Below, in pieces: positions 28,961 to 38,981 of a stretch of DNA of 64,000 nt (within the stretch, counting starts at the first letter, position 1; the number at the start of each line of letters is the position of its first letter). Made by a program: the position numbers and the translations under genes. Below the pieces are notes generated by a model, which saw only the letters and a program-made list of their open reading frames with translations, did no database searches and had not been told where the DNA came from. The stretch covers positions 3,286,001 through 3,350,000 of the forward strand of contig NZ_JBGCCJ010000001.1 in the NCBI RefSeq assembly GCF_041262565.1, written 5' to 3'. Origin of the DNA: Leifsonia sp. EB41. Its GTDB lineage: Bacteria; Actinomycetota; Actinomycetes; Actinomycetales; Microbacteriaceae.

Positions 28961-31804
28961 GTGTCTGGCACCAAGAAGCTCGTCATCGTCGAGTCTCCGA
29001 ACAAGGTGAAGTCCATCGCCCAGTACCTGGGCGACGGCTACGAGGTCATGGCATCCGTCGGACACATCCGCGACCTGATCGAGCCGAAGAACCTCCCTCC
29101 GGAGCTGAAGAAGGGGTCGCTCGGCAAGTTCTCCGTCGACGTCGAGAACGAGTTCGCGCCCTACTACGTGGTGTCCGACCAGAAGAAGAAGACCGTCGCC
29201 GACCTCAAGCGCGCCCTCAAGGACGCCGACGAGCTCCTGCTCGCAACTGATGAGGACCGCGAAGGCGAGGCCATCGCGTGGCACCTGGTCGAGGTCCTCA
29301 AGCCCAAGGTGCCCGTCAAGCGCATGGTGTTCCACGAGATCACCCGGGAGGCCATCGAGAAGGCGCGAGACAACACCCGCGACATCGACACGGCCCTGGT
29401 GGACGCGCAGGAGACCCGCCGCATCCTCGACCGGCTCTACGGGTACGAGGTGTCGCCCGTGCTGTGGCGGAAGGTCGGACCCGGGCTCTCGGCCGGTCGC
29501 GTGCAGTCCGCGGCGACCCGGCTCGTGGTGGACCGCGAGCGCGAGCGGCTCGCGTTCGTCGCGGCCTCCTACTGGGGGCTCACCGCCCAGCTCCTCCCGG
29601 AGGACGCCGCAGCGTTCGAGGCGCGGCTCGCCCGCCTGAACGGCGAGCGCGTCGCGACCGGACGCGACTTCGACGACCACGGCCGGCTGACTTCCGGCGC
29701 CACGATCCTCGACGAGACGTCCGCTCAGGCGCTCGCCGACGCCGTGGGGCAGCAGAGCACGGCCGTCACCGTCGCGAAGGTCGACTCCAAGCCGTACTCG
29801 CGCCGACCGGCTGCGCCGTTCACCACCTCCACGATGCAGCAGGAGGCCGCCCGCAAGCTGCGCTTCTCGGCCCGCCAGACGATGAGCGTCGCCCAGACGC
29901 TCTACGAGAACGGGTACATCACCTATATGCGCACCGACTCCGCGTCGCTGTCGCAGCAGGCGACCAACGCGGCGCGTACCCAGGCGGCGAAGCTGTACGG
30001 CGCCGAGACGGTCCCGGACAAGCCGCGCACCTACGCCTCCAAGAGCAAGAACGCGCAGGAGGCGCACGAGGCGATCCGGCCGGCGGGCGAGGTCTTCCGC
30101 ACGCCCGCCGAGCTCGAGAAGTCCCTGCGCGGACCCGAGCTGCGGCTCTACGACCTGATCTGGAAGCGGACCGTCGCGTCCCAGATGGCCGACGCGAAGG
30201 GCCAGACCGCCTCGGTCACGGTCGAGGCGCGGATCGGCGAAGGAGAGCTCAACGGCACGGTCGCCGAGTTCACCGCCAGCGGCACGGTGATCACGTTCCG
30301 CGGCTTCCTCAACGCCTACGAAGAAGGACGCGACGAAGAGCGGAACGCCGACGCCGCCGACGCGAAGCTGCCGGTGCTCGCGCAGGGCCAGGCGCTCGGC
30401 GTCCAGGACGTCGCCGCGGACGGCCACGAGACCACCCCGCCGCCGCGCTACACCGAGGCGAGCCTCGTGAAGGCGCTGGAGGAGCTCGGCATCGGGCGTC
30501 CGTCGACGTTCGCGAGCATCATCTCCACGATCATGGACCGCGGCTACGTCACGCAGCGCGGGCAGGCGCTGGTGCCGAGCTGGGTCGCCTTCTCCGTCGT
30601 ACGTCTGCTGGAGGACTACTTCGGCGACCTCGTGCAGTACGACTTCACCGCCGAGATGGAGGACGACCTCGACCGCATCGCCGACGGTGAGGCGGAGCGC
30701 GTCGACTGGCTGAACAGCTTCTACTTCGGCAGCGACAAGCACAAGGGCCTGCGCCGGGTGATCGACAACCTCGGCGAGATCGATGCCCGCAGCATCAACT
30801 CGATCGCGATCGACGACGACGTGACGCTGCGCATCGGCAAGTACGGCCCGTACCTGGAGGTGCAGGAGGCCGGCGCCGCCGAGGACGCGACGCCCCGCCG
30901 GGTCAACCTCCCGCCGGACCTCGCCCCCGACGAGCTCACGCCCGCCAAGGCGAAGGAGCTCATCGAGGCGCCGGTCCAGACCGACCGCGAGCTCGGCACG
31001 AACCCCGAGAGCGGCAAGCTCGTCCTGGCCAAGGACGGCCGCTTCGGCCCGTACGTGACCGAGGCCGACCCAGAGCTGGAGCCCGAGGTGGACCCGCAGA
31101 CCGGTGAGGTCGTCGAGCCCAAGAAGACGGCGAAGAAGGCGGCGGCCAAGCCGCGCACGGCGTCCCTGTTCAAGTCGATGGACCTCTCCACCATCGACCT
31201 CGACACCGCACTGCAGCTGCTCGACCTGCCGCGCACCGTCGGAGCCGACCCGGAGACGGGCGCGGAGATCCAGGCGGCGAACGGCCGCTACGGCCCGTAC
31301 CTGAAGAAGGGCACGGACACGCGCTCGCTCCCCAGCGAGGACGACATCTTCGGGATCGACCTCGCAGGGGCCCTGGAACTCTTCGCGCAGCCGAAGTACG
31401 GCAACCGCCGGGCCTCCAGCGCGCTCAAGGAATTCGAGGCCGACCCGGTCAGCGGCAAGCCGATCAAGATCAAGGACGGCCGGTTCGGCGCGTACGTGAC
31501 CGACGGCGAGACGAACGCGACCATCCCGCGTGGCGAGACGGTGGATGAGGTCGACTTCGCCCGTGCCGTGCAGCTCCTTGCGGACAAGCGCGCCAAGGGA
31601 CCGGCCAAGAAGCCGGCCGCGAAGCGCACGACCTCGCGGGCGAGCGCGGCGAAGACCACGACGAAGACGACGGCGGCCAAGAAGACCACGGCGAAGGCGA
31701 CCGCGGCCAAGACCACCGCAGCCAAGACCACCGCCGCGAAGACCAAGGCCGCGCCCAAGACCGGCACGTCGACCCGCGCGGCGGCGAAGAAGTCCGCCGA
31801 GTGA
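28961..31804 (+). CDS. topA: DNA topoisomerase I
   Basis: Relaxes negative supercoils by single-strand passage. The 947 residues comprise a TOPRIM domain (KKLVIVESPNKVKSIAQYL, LLATDEDREGEAIAWHL), the catalytic tyrosine in the ITYMRTDSASLS segment, and actinobacterial C-terminal repeats without zinc fingers (GRFGPYVTE, NGRYGPYLKKG, DGRFGAYVTDG). A final Lys/Ala/Thr tail of about 75 residues follows (AAKTTAAKTTAAK), known in this phylum to aid processivity. GTG at 28961 follows GAGGAG. A TATATA -10-like box lies at 28944-28949. The stop overlaps the tmk start. Confidence 0.96.
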   Translation: MSGTKKLVIVESPNKVKSIAQYLGDGYEVMASVGHIRDLIEPKNLPPELKKGSLGKFSVDVENEFAPYYVVSDQKKKTVADLKRALKDADELLLATDEDREGEAIAWHLVEVLKPKVPVKRMVFHEITREAIEKARDNTRDIDTALVDAQETRRILDRLYGYEVSPVLWRKVGPGLSAGRVQSAATRLVVDRERERLAFVAASYWGLTAQLLPEDAAAFEARLARLNGERVATGRDFDDHGRLTSGATILDETSAQALADAVGQQSTAVTVAKVDSKPYSRRPAAPFTTSTMQQEAARKLRFSARQTMSVAQTLYENGYITYMRTDSASLSQQATNAARTQAAKLYGAETVPDKPRTYASKSKNAQEAHEAIRPAGEVFRTPAELEKSLRGPELRLYDLIWKRTVASQMADAKGQTASVTVEARIGEGELNGTVAEFTASGTVITFRGFLNAYEEGRDEERNADAADAKLPVLAQGQALGVQDVAADGHETTPPPRYTEASLVKALEELGIGRPSTFASIISTIMDRGYVTQRGQALVPSWVAFSVVRLLEDYFGDLVQYDFTAEMEDDLDRIADGEAERVDWLNSFYFGSDKHKGLRRVIDNLGEIDARSINSIAIDDDVTLRIGKYGPYLEVQEAGAAEDATPRRVNLPPDLAPDELTPAKAKELIEAPVQTDRELGTNPESGKLVLAKDGRFGPYVTEADPELEPEVDPQTGEVVEPKKTAKKAAAKPRTASLFKSMDLSTIDLDTALQLLDLPRTVGADPETGAEIQAANGRYGPYLKKGTDTRSLPSEDDIFGIDLAGALELFAQPKYGNRRASSALKEFEADPVSGKPIKIKDGRFGAYVTDGETNATIPRGETVDEVDFARAVQLLADKRAKGPAKKPAAKRTTSRASAAKTTTKTTAAKKTTAKATAAKTTAAKTTAAKTKAAPKTGTSTRAAAKKSAE

Positions 31805-32430
31805 GCGAGTCCCGGAGCGGCCTGTTCATCACTCTGGAGGGCGGCGACGGCGTCGGGAAGTCGACGCAGGCCGCGCTGCTGGAGGAGTGGCTGCGCGACC
31901 GCGGCCGCACCGTCGTGCGCACCAGGGAGCCGGGCGGCACCGCGGCCGGGGTGGAGATCCGCGAGATCGTCCTCCACCACCGCGGCGACATCGCGCCGCG
32001 CGCGGAGGCCCTGCTCTACGCGGCCGACCGGGCCCACCACATCGCGACCGTCGTCCGCCCGGCTCTGGAGCGCGGCGACGTCGTCGTGCAGGACCGCTAC
32101 ATCGACTCGTCCGTCGCCTACCAGGGCGCCGGCCGGGTGCTCGACGCGGACCAGGTGCGCGACCTCTCGCTCTGGGCGGCCGAAGGGCTGCTCCCGGACC
32201 TGACGATCCTGCTCGACCTCGACGAGACCGCGGCCCGCGCCCGGCTGGACACGTCCCGCACGCGGTACGACCGACTGGAGGCCGAGCGCTCCGAGTTCCA
32301 CGCGCGCGTCCGCGCGGCCTACCTCGGGCTCGCCGAGGCGGAGCCGCAACGGTTCCTCGTGGTGGACGCCGCCCTCCCGGTCGAGGAGATCGCCGCCGAC
32401 ATCCGCCGCCGGCTCGAGGACCGCGTCTGA
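31801..32430 (+). CDS. tmk: Thymidylate kinase
   Basis: Phosphorylates dTMP to dTDP. The 209-residue protein has the P-loop LEGGDGVGKSTQ, the TREPGGTAAG motif, the DRYIDSSVAYQG segment and the lid-like RTRYDRLEAE. The GTG start at 31801 overlaps the topA stop (GTGA), and the frame flows on towards holB 86 bp later. The topA-tmk-holB order is common in actinobacteria. Confidence 0.95.
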   Translation: MSESRSGLFITLEGGDGVGKSTQAALLEEWLRDRGRTVVRTREPGGTAAGVEIREIVLHHRGDIAPRAEALLYAADRAHHIATVVRPALERGDVVVQDRYIDSSVAYQGAGRVLDADQVRDLSLWAAEGLLPDLTILLDLDETAARARLDTSRTRYDRLEAERSEFHARVRAAYLGLAEAEPQRFLVVDAALPVEEIAADIRRRLEDRV

Positions 32431-32516
32431 CCGCCGCAGCCGGCACCGCACCAGGCGCCGCACCAGGCGCTGCCCCCGCGCCCGCGCTGTCCTCCGTGCC
32501 CACTAGCCTGGAACGT

Positions 32517-33707
32517 ATGGCGGTGTGGGACGACCTGACGGGTCAGGACGAGGCGATCGCCGTCGTCCGCTCCGCCGCGGAGGCGGCCACCGCCTCCGGC
32601 CCCGCCGCAGTGGCGGCCCGTGGCATGACGCACTCGTGGCTCATCACCGGGCCGCCAGGGTCCGGCCGCTCCAACCTCGCCTACGCGTTCGCCACCGCCC
32701 TGCTCAGTCCCGGGAACCCGGAGGGCGACCTCGCGGCGCAGCGCCAGGTGGAGGCCCGCACGCATCCCGACCTCGCCGTCCTCAGCACCGAGCGCGTCAT
32801 CATCTCCATCGAGGAGGTGCGGTCGCTGGTCGCCAGCTCCCAGTTCTCGCCGTCGGTCGGCCGCTTCCGGGTGATGGTCATCGAGGACGCCGACCGGATG
32901 ACGGAGCGCACCTCCAACGTGCTGCTCAAGGCGCTGGAGGAGCCTCCGGAGCGGACCGTCTGGATCCTCTGCGCGCCGAGCGACGCCGACCTGCTGCCGA
33001 CGATCCGCTCGCGCGTCCGCACCGTGCGCCTCAAGGTCCCCGGCGTCGCGGACGTCGCGCGCCTGATCGAGCGCCGCGACGGCGTGGACAGCGCCGTCGC
33101 CGAACGCGCGGCGCGCCACGCGCAGAGCCACATCGGGATGGCGCACCGGCTCGCCACCAACGAGGAGGCCCGCCGCAGGCGCGCGCAGACCCTCGACCTC
33201 GCGCTCGGCATCCGCTCCGTCTCCGGGGCCGTGCTCGCCGCAGCCACGCTGCTGGAGGTTGCCGGCGCCGACGCGAAGGCCATCACGGAGGAGCGCGACG
33301 CCGAGGAGCGGGAGCACGCGCTCCGCTCGCTCGGGATCGAGCCGGGCGGGGCCATCCCGCCGGCGTTGCGCGGCCAGCTCCGCCAGCTCGAGGAGGACCA
33401 GAAGCGCCGCGCGACCCGCAGCCTCCGCGACGGCATCGACCGCATCCTCACCGACCTGCTCTCGCTGTACCGCGACGTGATGATGCTGCAGCTGGGCAGC
33501 GGCAGCGAGCTCGTGAACGTCGAGCTGGGCGAGCGCCTGACCGCTCTCAGCGCGCACACGAGTCCTGCCGCTACGCTCGCCGCGATGGACGCCGTCACGA
33601 CAGCCCGCGAGCGGATCGACGGCAACGTCGCTCCCGCCCTGGCGCTGGAGGCCATGCTCACGACGATCCTGCGCGGGGGAGCCGCGCGAAAGGGGACAGA
33701 CCTGTGA
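32517..33707 (+). CDS. holB: DNA polymerase III delta' subunit
   Basis: Clamp-loader subunit with an AAA+ fold, 396 residues: MAVWDDLTGQ start, P-loop-like ITGPPGSGRSNLA, VIEDADRMTERTSNVLLKALEEPPE, and the sensor-like RSRVRTVRL. As in other delta' subunits the P-loop lacks the standard GKT lysine. TAGCCT (32504-32509) lies 7 nt before the ATG and there is no SD, so a leaderless internal promoter is likely besides read-through from tmk. It overlaps the following hydrolase gene by 4 bp. Confidence 0.9.
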   Translation: MAVWDDLTGQDEAIAVVRSAAEAATASGPAAVAARGMTHSWLITGPPGSGRSNLAYAFATALLSPGNPEGDLAAQRQVEARTHPDLAVLSTERVIISIEEVRSLVASSQFSPSVGRFRVMVIEDADRMTERTSNVLLKALEEPPERTVWILCAPSDADLLPTIRSRVRTVRLKVPGVADVARLIERRDGVDSAVAERAARHAQSHIGMAHRLATNEEARRRRAQTLDLALGIRSVSGAVLAAATLLEVAGADAKAITEERDAEEREHALRSLGIEPGGAIPPALRGQLRQLEEDQKRRATRSLRDGIDRILTDLLSLYRDVMMLQLGSGSELVNVELGERLTALSAHTSPAATLAAMDAVTTARERIDGNVAPALALEAMLTTILRGGAARKGTDL

Positions 33708-35260
33708 CCATCCGAGAGGGCCGTCCGGCCCGCCGGCGGGCCGCTCGCACCGTCTTCGTCGCGATCGCCGCCGTCGTGGCGCTGACCCTGACCGGCTGCG
33801 TCACCTGGTTCATTCCTGCGAAGTCGTCCACCATCTCCACGCCGGCGCCTGAGAAGGCGTCGGCCGCCCTCCAGCCGTTCTACCAGCAGAAGCTGGTCTG
33901 GACCGACTGCTCCAGCGGCAAGCAGTGCGCGACCGCCAAGGCGCCGCTGACCTGGAACGACCCCTCCGCCGGACAGGTCTCCCTCGCGCTCATCCGCCAG
34001 CAGGCGAAGGGCACCAAGCAGGGCTCCCTCCTGGTCAACCCCGGCGGTCCCGGCGGCTCCGGTTACGACTTCGTCAAGGACTCGGTCGACTACGCGACCG
34101 ACAAGACGCTGCAGAGCAACTTCGACATCGTGGGCTTCGACCCGCGCGGAGTCGGCCACTCGTCCGCGGTCAAGTGCTTCGACCCGAAGCAGATGGACGA
34201 CTACCTCTACGGGATCACGCCGGGGCAGCGCGGGTCGGACCAGTGGATCGCCGAGAACACCGCCATCTCGCAGCAGTTCGGCGCCGCGTGCGCCAAGAAC
34301 ACCGGTGCCCTGCTCGGCCACGTCGACACGGTGAGCGCGGCGCGCGACCTCGACCTCCTGCGCGCGGTGCTCGGCGACAAGAAGCTCAACTACCTCGGCT
34401 ACTCGTACGGCACCTACCTGGGCGCGGTGTACGCCGGTCTCTACCCCGGCAAGACCGGCCGGCTCGTCCTGGACGGCGCACTCGACCCGGCGGCGAGCAA
34501 CGACGAGGTGACGAAGGTGCAGGCCGTGGGCTTCGAGAGCGCTCTCCGCGCGTACCTGAAGAACTGCCTCACGCAGAAGAACTGCCCGTTCAGCGGCACG
34601 GTCGACGACGGGATGAAGACCATCTCCGAACTGCTGGCCGCCGTGGAACGCAGTCCGATCCGCAACTCGGACGGTCGCGAGCTCGGCGCCAACACGCTCG
34701 TCACGGCGATCATCTACCCGCTCTACGACGCGACCGCGTGGTCGTACCTGAGCAGCATGTTCGCCAGCGTGATGAAGGGCAGCGCCTCGGTCGCGTTCAC
34801 CCTCGCCGACGGCTACAACAGCCGCAACAGCGACGGCACCTACTCGGACAACTCCACCGAGGCGTTCACGGCGATCAACTGCCTCGACTACGGCTACGAC
34901 GCCGATCCCGCCGCGATGCGGGCGCAGGCCGCCCAGCTCGCGGTCGCGGCGCCCGTGATCGGCCCGTACATGGCCTACGGCGACATCGGCTGCGCCACCT
35001 GGCCGTACAAGAGCACCGTGCAGCGCGGCCCGATCGCGGCGAAGGGCTCCGCGCCCATCCTCGTCGTCGGCAACACGAACGACCCGGCCACCCCGTACGT
35101 GTGGGCGAGGAACATGGCGTCCGAGCTGGAGAACGGCCATCTGCTCACCTACAAGGGCGAAGGCCACACGGCGTACAACAAGTCCAACTCGTGCGTGAAC
35201 AACGCGGTGGACGACTTCCTCGTGGGCGGAACCGTGCCGCCCAAGGGCAAGACCTGCTGA
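33704..35260 (+). CDS. Secreted lipoprotein alpha/beta hydrolase (tripeptidyl aminopeptidase-like)
   Basis: The 518-residue protein has a lipobox LTLTGC near residues 26-31 after a basic N terminus and hydrophobic helix, so it is membrane-anchored outside the cell. The hydrolase core shows GSLLVNPGGPGGSGYDF (oxyanion region), the nucleophile in GYSYGTYLGAVY, the acid in GNTNDPATP and the histidine in GEGHTAYNK, followed by a TAP-like C terminus. Streptomyces SlpD/SlpE and TAP are the closest named types. Substrate peptides are inferred. GTG overlaps the holB stop. Confidence 0.85.
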   Translation: MTIREGRPARRRAARTVFVAIAAVVALTLTGCVTWFIPAKSSTISTPAPEKASAALQPFYQQKLVWTDCSSGKQCATAKAPLTWNDPSAGQVSLALIRQQAKGTKQGSLLVNPGGPGGSGYDFVKDSVDYATDKTLQSNFDIVGFDPRGVGHSSAVKCFDPKQMDDYLYGITPGQRGSDQWIAENTAISQQFGAACAKNTGALLGHVDTVSAARDLDLLRAVLGDKKLNYLGYSYGTYLGAVYAGLYPGKTGRLVLDGALDPAASNDEVTKVQAVGFESALRAYLKNCLTQKNCPFSGTVDDGMKTISELLAAVERSPIRNSDGRELGANTLVTAIIYPLYDATAWSYLSSMFASVMKGSASVAFTLADGYNSRNSDGTYSDNSTEAFTAINCLDYGYDADPAAMRAQAAQLAVAAPVIGPYMAYGDIGCATWPYKSTVQRGPIAAKGSAPILVVGNTNDPATPYVWARNMASELENGHLLTYKGEGHTAYNKSNSCVNNAVDDFLVGGTVPPKGKTC

Positions 35261-35302
35261 CGCCGGAGCCCGGGATGCCGACGACACCGCCGCGGTGAGT
35301 GG

Positions 35303-35314
35303 TGCAATTTTGCA
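35303..35314. promoter_or_regulatory. Inverted repeat ahead of the TetR gene
   Basis: TGCAA-TT-TTGCA, with an AT-rich -10-like AATAAT at 35323-35328, seven bases before the GTG start. A likely operator for autoregulation. Confidence 0.4.
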
Positions 35315-35335
35315 GACGGTGAAATAATCGAACTC

Positions 35336-36034
35336 GTGACTGTAGAGATCGGGACCGCGGAGGGCGAGCTGGGCCTCCGCGAGCGCAAGCGCATCGCGAC
35401 GAGGCGCGCCATCCAGCTCGCCGCGCTGGAGCTCGCCAGTGAGCGAGGCTTCGACCACGTCACCGTCGACGAGATCAGCCATGCGGCGAACGTCTCGCCG
35501 CGCACCTTCTTCAACTACTTCCCGTCGAAGGAGTCCGCGATCATCGGCGAACTGCCGGAGCTCCCGGACGAGGCCACCATCGAGCGTTTCATCGACGCGG
35601 GTCCGGCCGAGCCGATCCTGGACGGGATGGGCGCCCTCCTCATCGCCGCGATCGAGACCGGCGACCTGGACGGCGACCTCGGCGGCGGCGCCCACGCCGG
35701 CGAGAACGCGGCAAGTGCGAAGGAGCTGCACGCCCTCCGCCGCGCGCTCCTGAAGGGCAACCCCGAGCTGTTCGCCCAGCGGATGGCGAGCATGCACAAG
35801 TTCGAGGACGCCCTGAGCGCGGTCGTGCAGCGCAGGCTCGCGCACGACGACCCGGAGCTCGCCGCCGACGAGGAGACCCTCCACCAGCAGGCGCGCCTGG
35901 TCACCTATGTCGCGTTCGCCGGCATGCGGCACGCCTGGTCGTGCTGGGCCGACCACGGCGGCGTCGAGCCCCTCGCCGACCGCCTCCGGAGCTCGTTCGC
36001 CCAGCTCCAGGCACTGGGCGGCCAGCTCAACTGA
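35336..36034 (+). CDS. TetR-family transcriptional regulator
   Basis: The 232-residue protein has a TetR helix-turn-helix at about 20-65 (RKRIATRRAIQLAALELA, VTVDEISHAANVSPRTFFNYFPSKE). The C-terminal ligand domain is helical and contains a small Gly-rich insertion, DLGGGAHAGENA. Likely target genes are not obvious: the next genes are tRNA-Thr and a secreted protein. The MMPL transporter at 41321 is a possible distant target. The GTG start appears to be leaderless. Confidence 0.85.
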   Translation: MTVEIGTAEGELGLRERKRIATRRAIQLAALELASERGFDHVTVDEISHAANVSPRTFFNYFPSKESAIIGELPELPDEATIERFIDAGPAEPILDGMGALLIAAIETGDLDGDLGGGAHAGENAASAKELHALRRALLKGNPELFAQRMASMHKFEDALSAVVQRRLAHDDPELAADEETLHQQARLVTYVAFAGMRHAWSCWADHGGVEPLADRLRSSFAQLQALGGQLN

Positions 36035-36122
36035 GCCGGCCGCCGCGGCCCCGGCCGTGGTCGATAGCACCCCGCGGGATCGGGTAAGCTATCTGACTGT
36101 GCCCGGGCGCGAGTCCGGCCAC

Positions 36123-36195
36123 GCCGCCCTAGCTCAGTCGGCAGAGCATCTCACTCGTAATGAGAAGGTCAAGGGTTCGATTCCCTTGGGCGGCT
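36123..36195 (+). tRNA. tRNA-Thr (anticodon CGT)
   Basis: Acceptor GCCGCCC pairs with GGGCGGC, D-arm GCTCAGTCGGCAGAGC, anticodon arm TCTCA-CTCGTAA-TGAGA with anticodon CGT, T-arm AAGGGTTCGATTCCCTT. CCA is not encoded. The upstream 88 bp contain TAAGCT, a possible -10. Confidence 0.96.
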
Positions 36196-36314
36196 CCGTT
36201 TCTTCCGTCTTTCTCCGAGTCCGCAGGGACTGGTCGTTCCCCCGTGCACGCTCGTCGCGTCCGGCGTAGACTCCTCGCAAATTGAGAATTAATCAGTTTG
36301 CCTTGGGGAATGTC

Positions 36315-38867
36315 ATGGAAGCGACAAGGGGATCCCGTCGGGCGCGCCTGCTCGGCATGTTCACCGCGGTGGCGAGCGCGCTGCTGCTGATCGGGGGAGG
36401 GCTGAGCGTCGCCGCGCCGGCCTCGGCGGACACGATGCCACCGAATCCGTCGAGTCCTGCCTCGCCGCCGACCGTCGGGGCGACCGCGCTGGCGACCACC
36501 CAGATCGACGGCGTCGCCTGGTCGCAGGTCGTCGTCGGCGACACCGTCTACGTCGGCGGCAAGTTCACGACCGCCCGTCCCGCCGGCTCGCCCGCCGGGT
36601 CCAACACCACGCCGCGCAACAACTTCCTCGCGTACAACGTCACCACTGGCGCCCTCCTCACCAGTGTCAACGTGCAGGCGAACGCGCAGGTCAGGGTGGT
36701 GGCCGCCTCGCCGGATGGCACGCGCGTGTACCTGGGCGGCGACTTCACGACGCTGAACGGCGCCAGTTACTACCGGCTCGCCGCGGTCAGCACGGCGACC
36801 GGGCAAGTCATCACCTCGTTCCGGCCGATCTTCGACTCGCAGGTGCGCTCCCTCGCCGTGACGAACACCGCCGTCTACGCGGGCGGCACGTTCTCGAACG
36901 TCAACGGTGTCTCGCGGTCGTTCCTCGCCGAGCTCAACCCGGCCAACGGCGCACTCGTGACGGCGTGGTCGCCCACGGCGGACGCGGGCGTGCAGGCGCT
37001 CGCCGTGAGCCCCGACGGGAGCCGCGTCTATGCGGGAGGCCAGTTCCAGCACGTCAACGGCGAGAGCCACTACGGCCTCGTCATGCTCACCGGGACGAAC
37101 GCCACCACCATGCCGTTCGCGGCCAACAGCGTGATCAGGGACGCCGGGGTCAACGCCGGGATCACGGCGCTCTCCGCGACCTCGGACGCCGTCTACGGCT
37201 CCGGGTATGTGTTCGGTTCCGGCGGGAATTTCGAGGGGAGTTTCTCCGCCGACGCGGTCACAGGAGCGCTGAACTGGCTGGAGGACTGCCACGGCGACAC
37301 CTACTCGGTGGCGCCGCTCAACAACCTCCTCTATGTCGTCGGGCATCCGCATTTCTGCGGCAACATCGGCGGATTCCCTGAGACGAATCCGCGCACCTAC
37401 CACCATTCGCTCGCGTTCTCGAAGGCGGCGACCGGGACCGTGACGCGGAACACTGTGGGCAACTACACCAACTTCGCGGGCAAGCCGTCGCCGACCCTGC
37501 AGACCTGGTTCCCGAACTGGGCGACGGGCACCTTCACCGGCCAGGGCCAGGCGGCGTGGACGATCGCGGGCGACAGCAGATACGTCGTGGTGGGCGGCGA
37601 GTTCCCGCAGGTGAACGGGCAGAACCAGTACGGGCTCACCCGCTTCGCGACCGACGCCGTGCAGCGAAGCACCACCGGACCGAACAACAACGCGGCGCTC
37701 ACCCCGACCGCCACCTCCACCACGTCGGGGAAGGCGACCATCGCCTGGACCTCCACGTTCGACCAGGACAACATCCAGCTCACCTACGCGCTGTCGCGCG
37801 ACGGCGACACGGCGCACCCGGTCTACACCGCGGTGAGGAGCAACAACTTCTGGAACACGGGGCCGATGAGCTTCACCGACGCCGGGCTCGCGCCGGGCAG
37901 CTCGCACACCTACGCGCTCCGGGTCACCGATCCGGACGGCAACACGATCTCGCGCACCGGGAACACGGTGGTGGTCGCGGGAGGCGGCTCCAACCAGCCG
38001 CCGGTGGCGTCGTTCAGCTACGGGACGAACGGGTTGACGGTCAACGTGAACGGATCCGCCTCGACCGACCCGGACGGCACGATCGCCTCCTACGCCTGGA
38101 CCTTCGGCGACGGAGGGACGGCGACGGGAGCGACGGCGGCCCACACCTACGCGACCGCCGGGACCTACACGGTGACGCTCACCGTCACCGACAACGGGGG
38201 CGCGACCAACTCGCTGTCGAAGTCCGTGACCGTCTCGGCCGCCGGCGTCGTCGCGCAGGACGACTTCGCCAGGACCACGGCGAGCGGCTGGGGTTCGGCG
38301 ACGACGGGTGGAGCCTGGACGGTCTCCGGCACGGCGGCGTCGTACACCGTCACATCGGGCACCGGCAACATGAAGGACGCGGCCGGGAGCTCGATGACGG
38401 CGTCGCTCGGCTCGGTCTCCTCCAGCCGCACCGACACCACCGTCGGTTTCACGACCGACGTCGCGCCGACCGGTGGCGGGCTCTTCGTCTCGGCGCTCGC
38501 GCGGCAGGTCGGCTCGGTCGCCTACGAGGGCCGGGCGTGGATCAGCTCCAGCGGCGCCGTTCAGGTCCAGCTCCTGCAGAGCGGGACGACGCTCACCTCG
38601 GCGGTCGTCAGCGGTCTCACCTACTCTCCCGGCACGCAGCTCAACCTGCGGGTGCAGGCCGTCGGCACGTCCCCGACGACGCTCCAGGCGAAGGTCTGGC
38701 CCGCCACGCAGGCCGAGCCGGCGTCGTGGCAGGTGAGCCTCACCGACTCCACAGCGGCGCTGCAGTCGTTCGGCAGCGTCGGGCTGCGCGCGTATCTGTC
38801 GGGTGCTTCGACGGTCTCGCCGGTCACGGTGAAGTTCTCCGGCTACCAGGTCGTCGCCGTGCCCTGA
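36315..38867 (+). CDS. Secreted beta-propeller/PKD-domain surface protein
   Basis: The 850-residue protein starts with a signal peptide (GMFTAVASALLLIGGGLSV, cleavage near ASA-D). Four or more repeats of the type YxGGxFxxxNG follow (YVGGKFTTA, YLGGDFTTLNG, YAGGTFSNVNG, YAGGQFQHVNG, VVGGEFPQVNG), spaced 50-150 residues and matching DUF5122-type propeller blades. A fibronectin-like stretch leads to a PKD domain (PVASFSYG...YAWTFGDGG). The last 200 residues (DDFARTTASGWGS...) look like a LamG/concanavalin-type carbohydrate-binding domain. ATG at 36315 has GGGGA; a TTG at 36282 is in frame. Probably a secreted adhesin or polysaccharide-binding protein. Confidence 0.8.
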   Translation: MEATRGSRRARLLGMFTAVASALLLIGGGLSVAAPASADTMPPNPSSPASPPTVGATALATTQIDGVAWSQVVVGDTVYVGGKFTTARPAGSPAGSNTTPRNNFLAYNVTTGALLTSVNVQANAQVRVVAASPDGTRVYLGGDFTTLNGASYYRLAAVSTATGQVITSFRPIFDSQVRSLAVTNTAVYAGGTFSNVNGVSRSFLAELNPANGALVTAWSPTADAGVQALAVSPDGSRVYAGGQFQHVNGESHYGLVMLTGTNATTMPFAANSVIRDAGVNAGITALSATSDAVYGSGYVFGSGGNFEGSFSADAVTGALNWLEDCHGDTYSVAPLNNLLYVVGHPHFCGNIGGFPETNPRTYHHSLAFSKAATGTVTRNTVGNYTNFAGKPSPTLQTWFPNWATGTFTGQGQAAWTIAGDSRYVVVGGEFPQVNGQNQYGLTRFATDAVQRSTTGPNNNAALTPTATSTTSGKATIAWTSTFDQDNIQLTYALSRDGDTAHPVYTAVRSNNFWNTGPMSFTDAGLAPGSSHTYALRVTDPDGNTISRTGNTVVVAGGGSNQPPVASFSYGTNGLTVNVNGSASTDPDGTIASYAWTFGDGGTATGATAAHTYATAGTYTVTLTVTDNGGATNSLSKSVTVSAAGVVAQDDFARTTASGWGSATTGGAWTVSGTAASYTVTSGTGNMKDAAGSSMTASLGSVSSSRTDTTVGFTTDVAPTGGGLFVSALARQVGSVAYEGRAWISSSGAVQVQLLQSGTTLTSAVVSGLTYSPGTQLNLRVQAVGTSPTTLQAKVWPATQAEPASWQVSLTDSTAALQSFGSVGLRAYLSGASTVSPVTVKFSGYQVVAVP

Positions 38868-38981
38868 GCCGCCATCGCTTCCTCGTCTCTCTTCGCGACG
38901 CGCCGGGTGCGTCCGAGGGGAGCGCGGGAGTGATGGCCCGGGCCGACTGGCGCTCTCAGGGAACGCCGGTACTATACCCGG

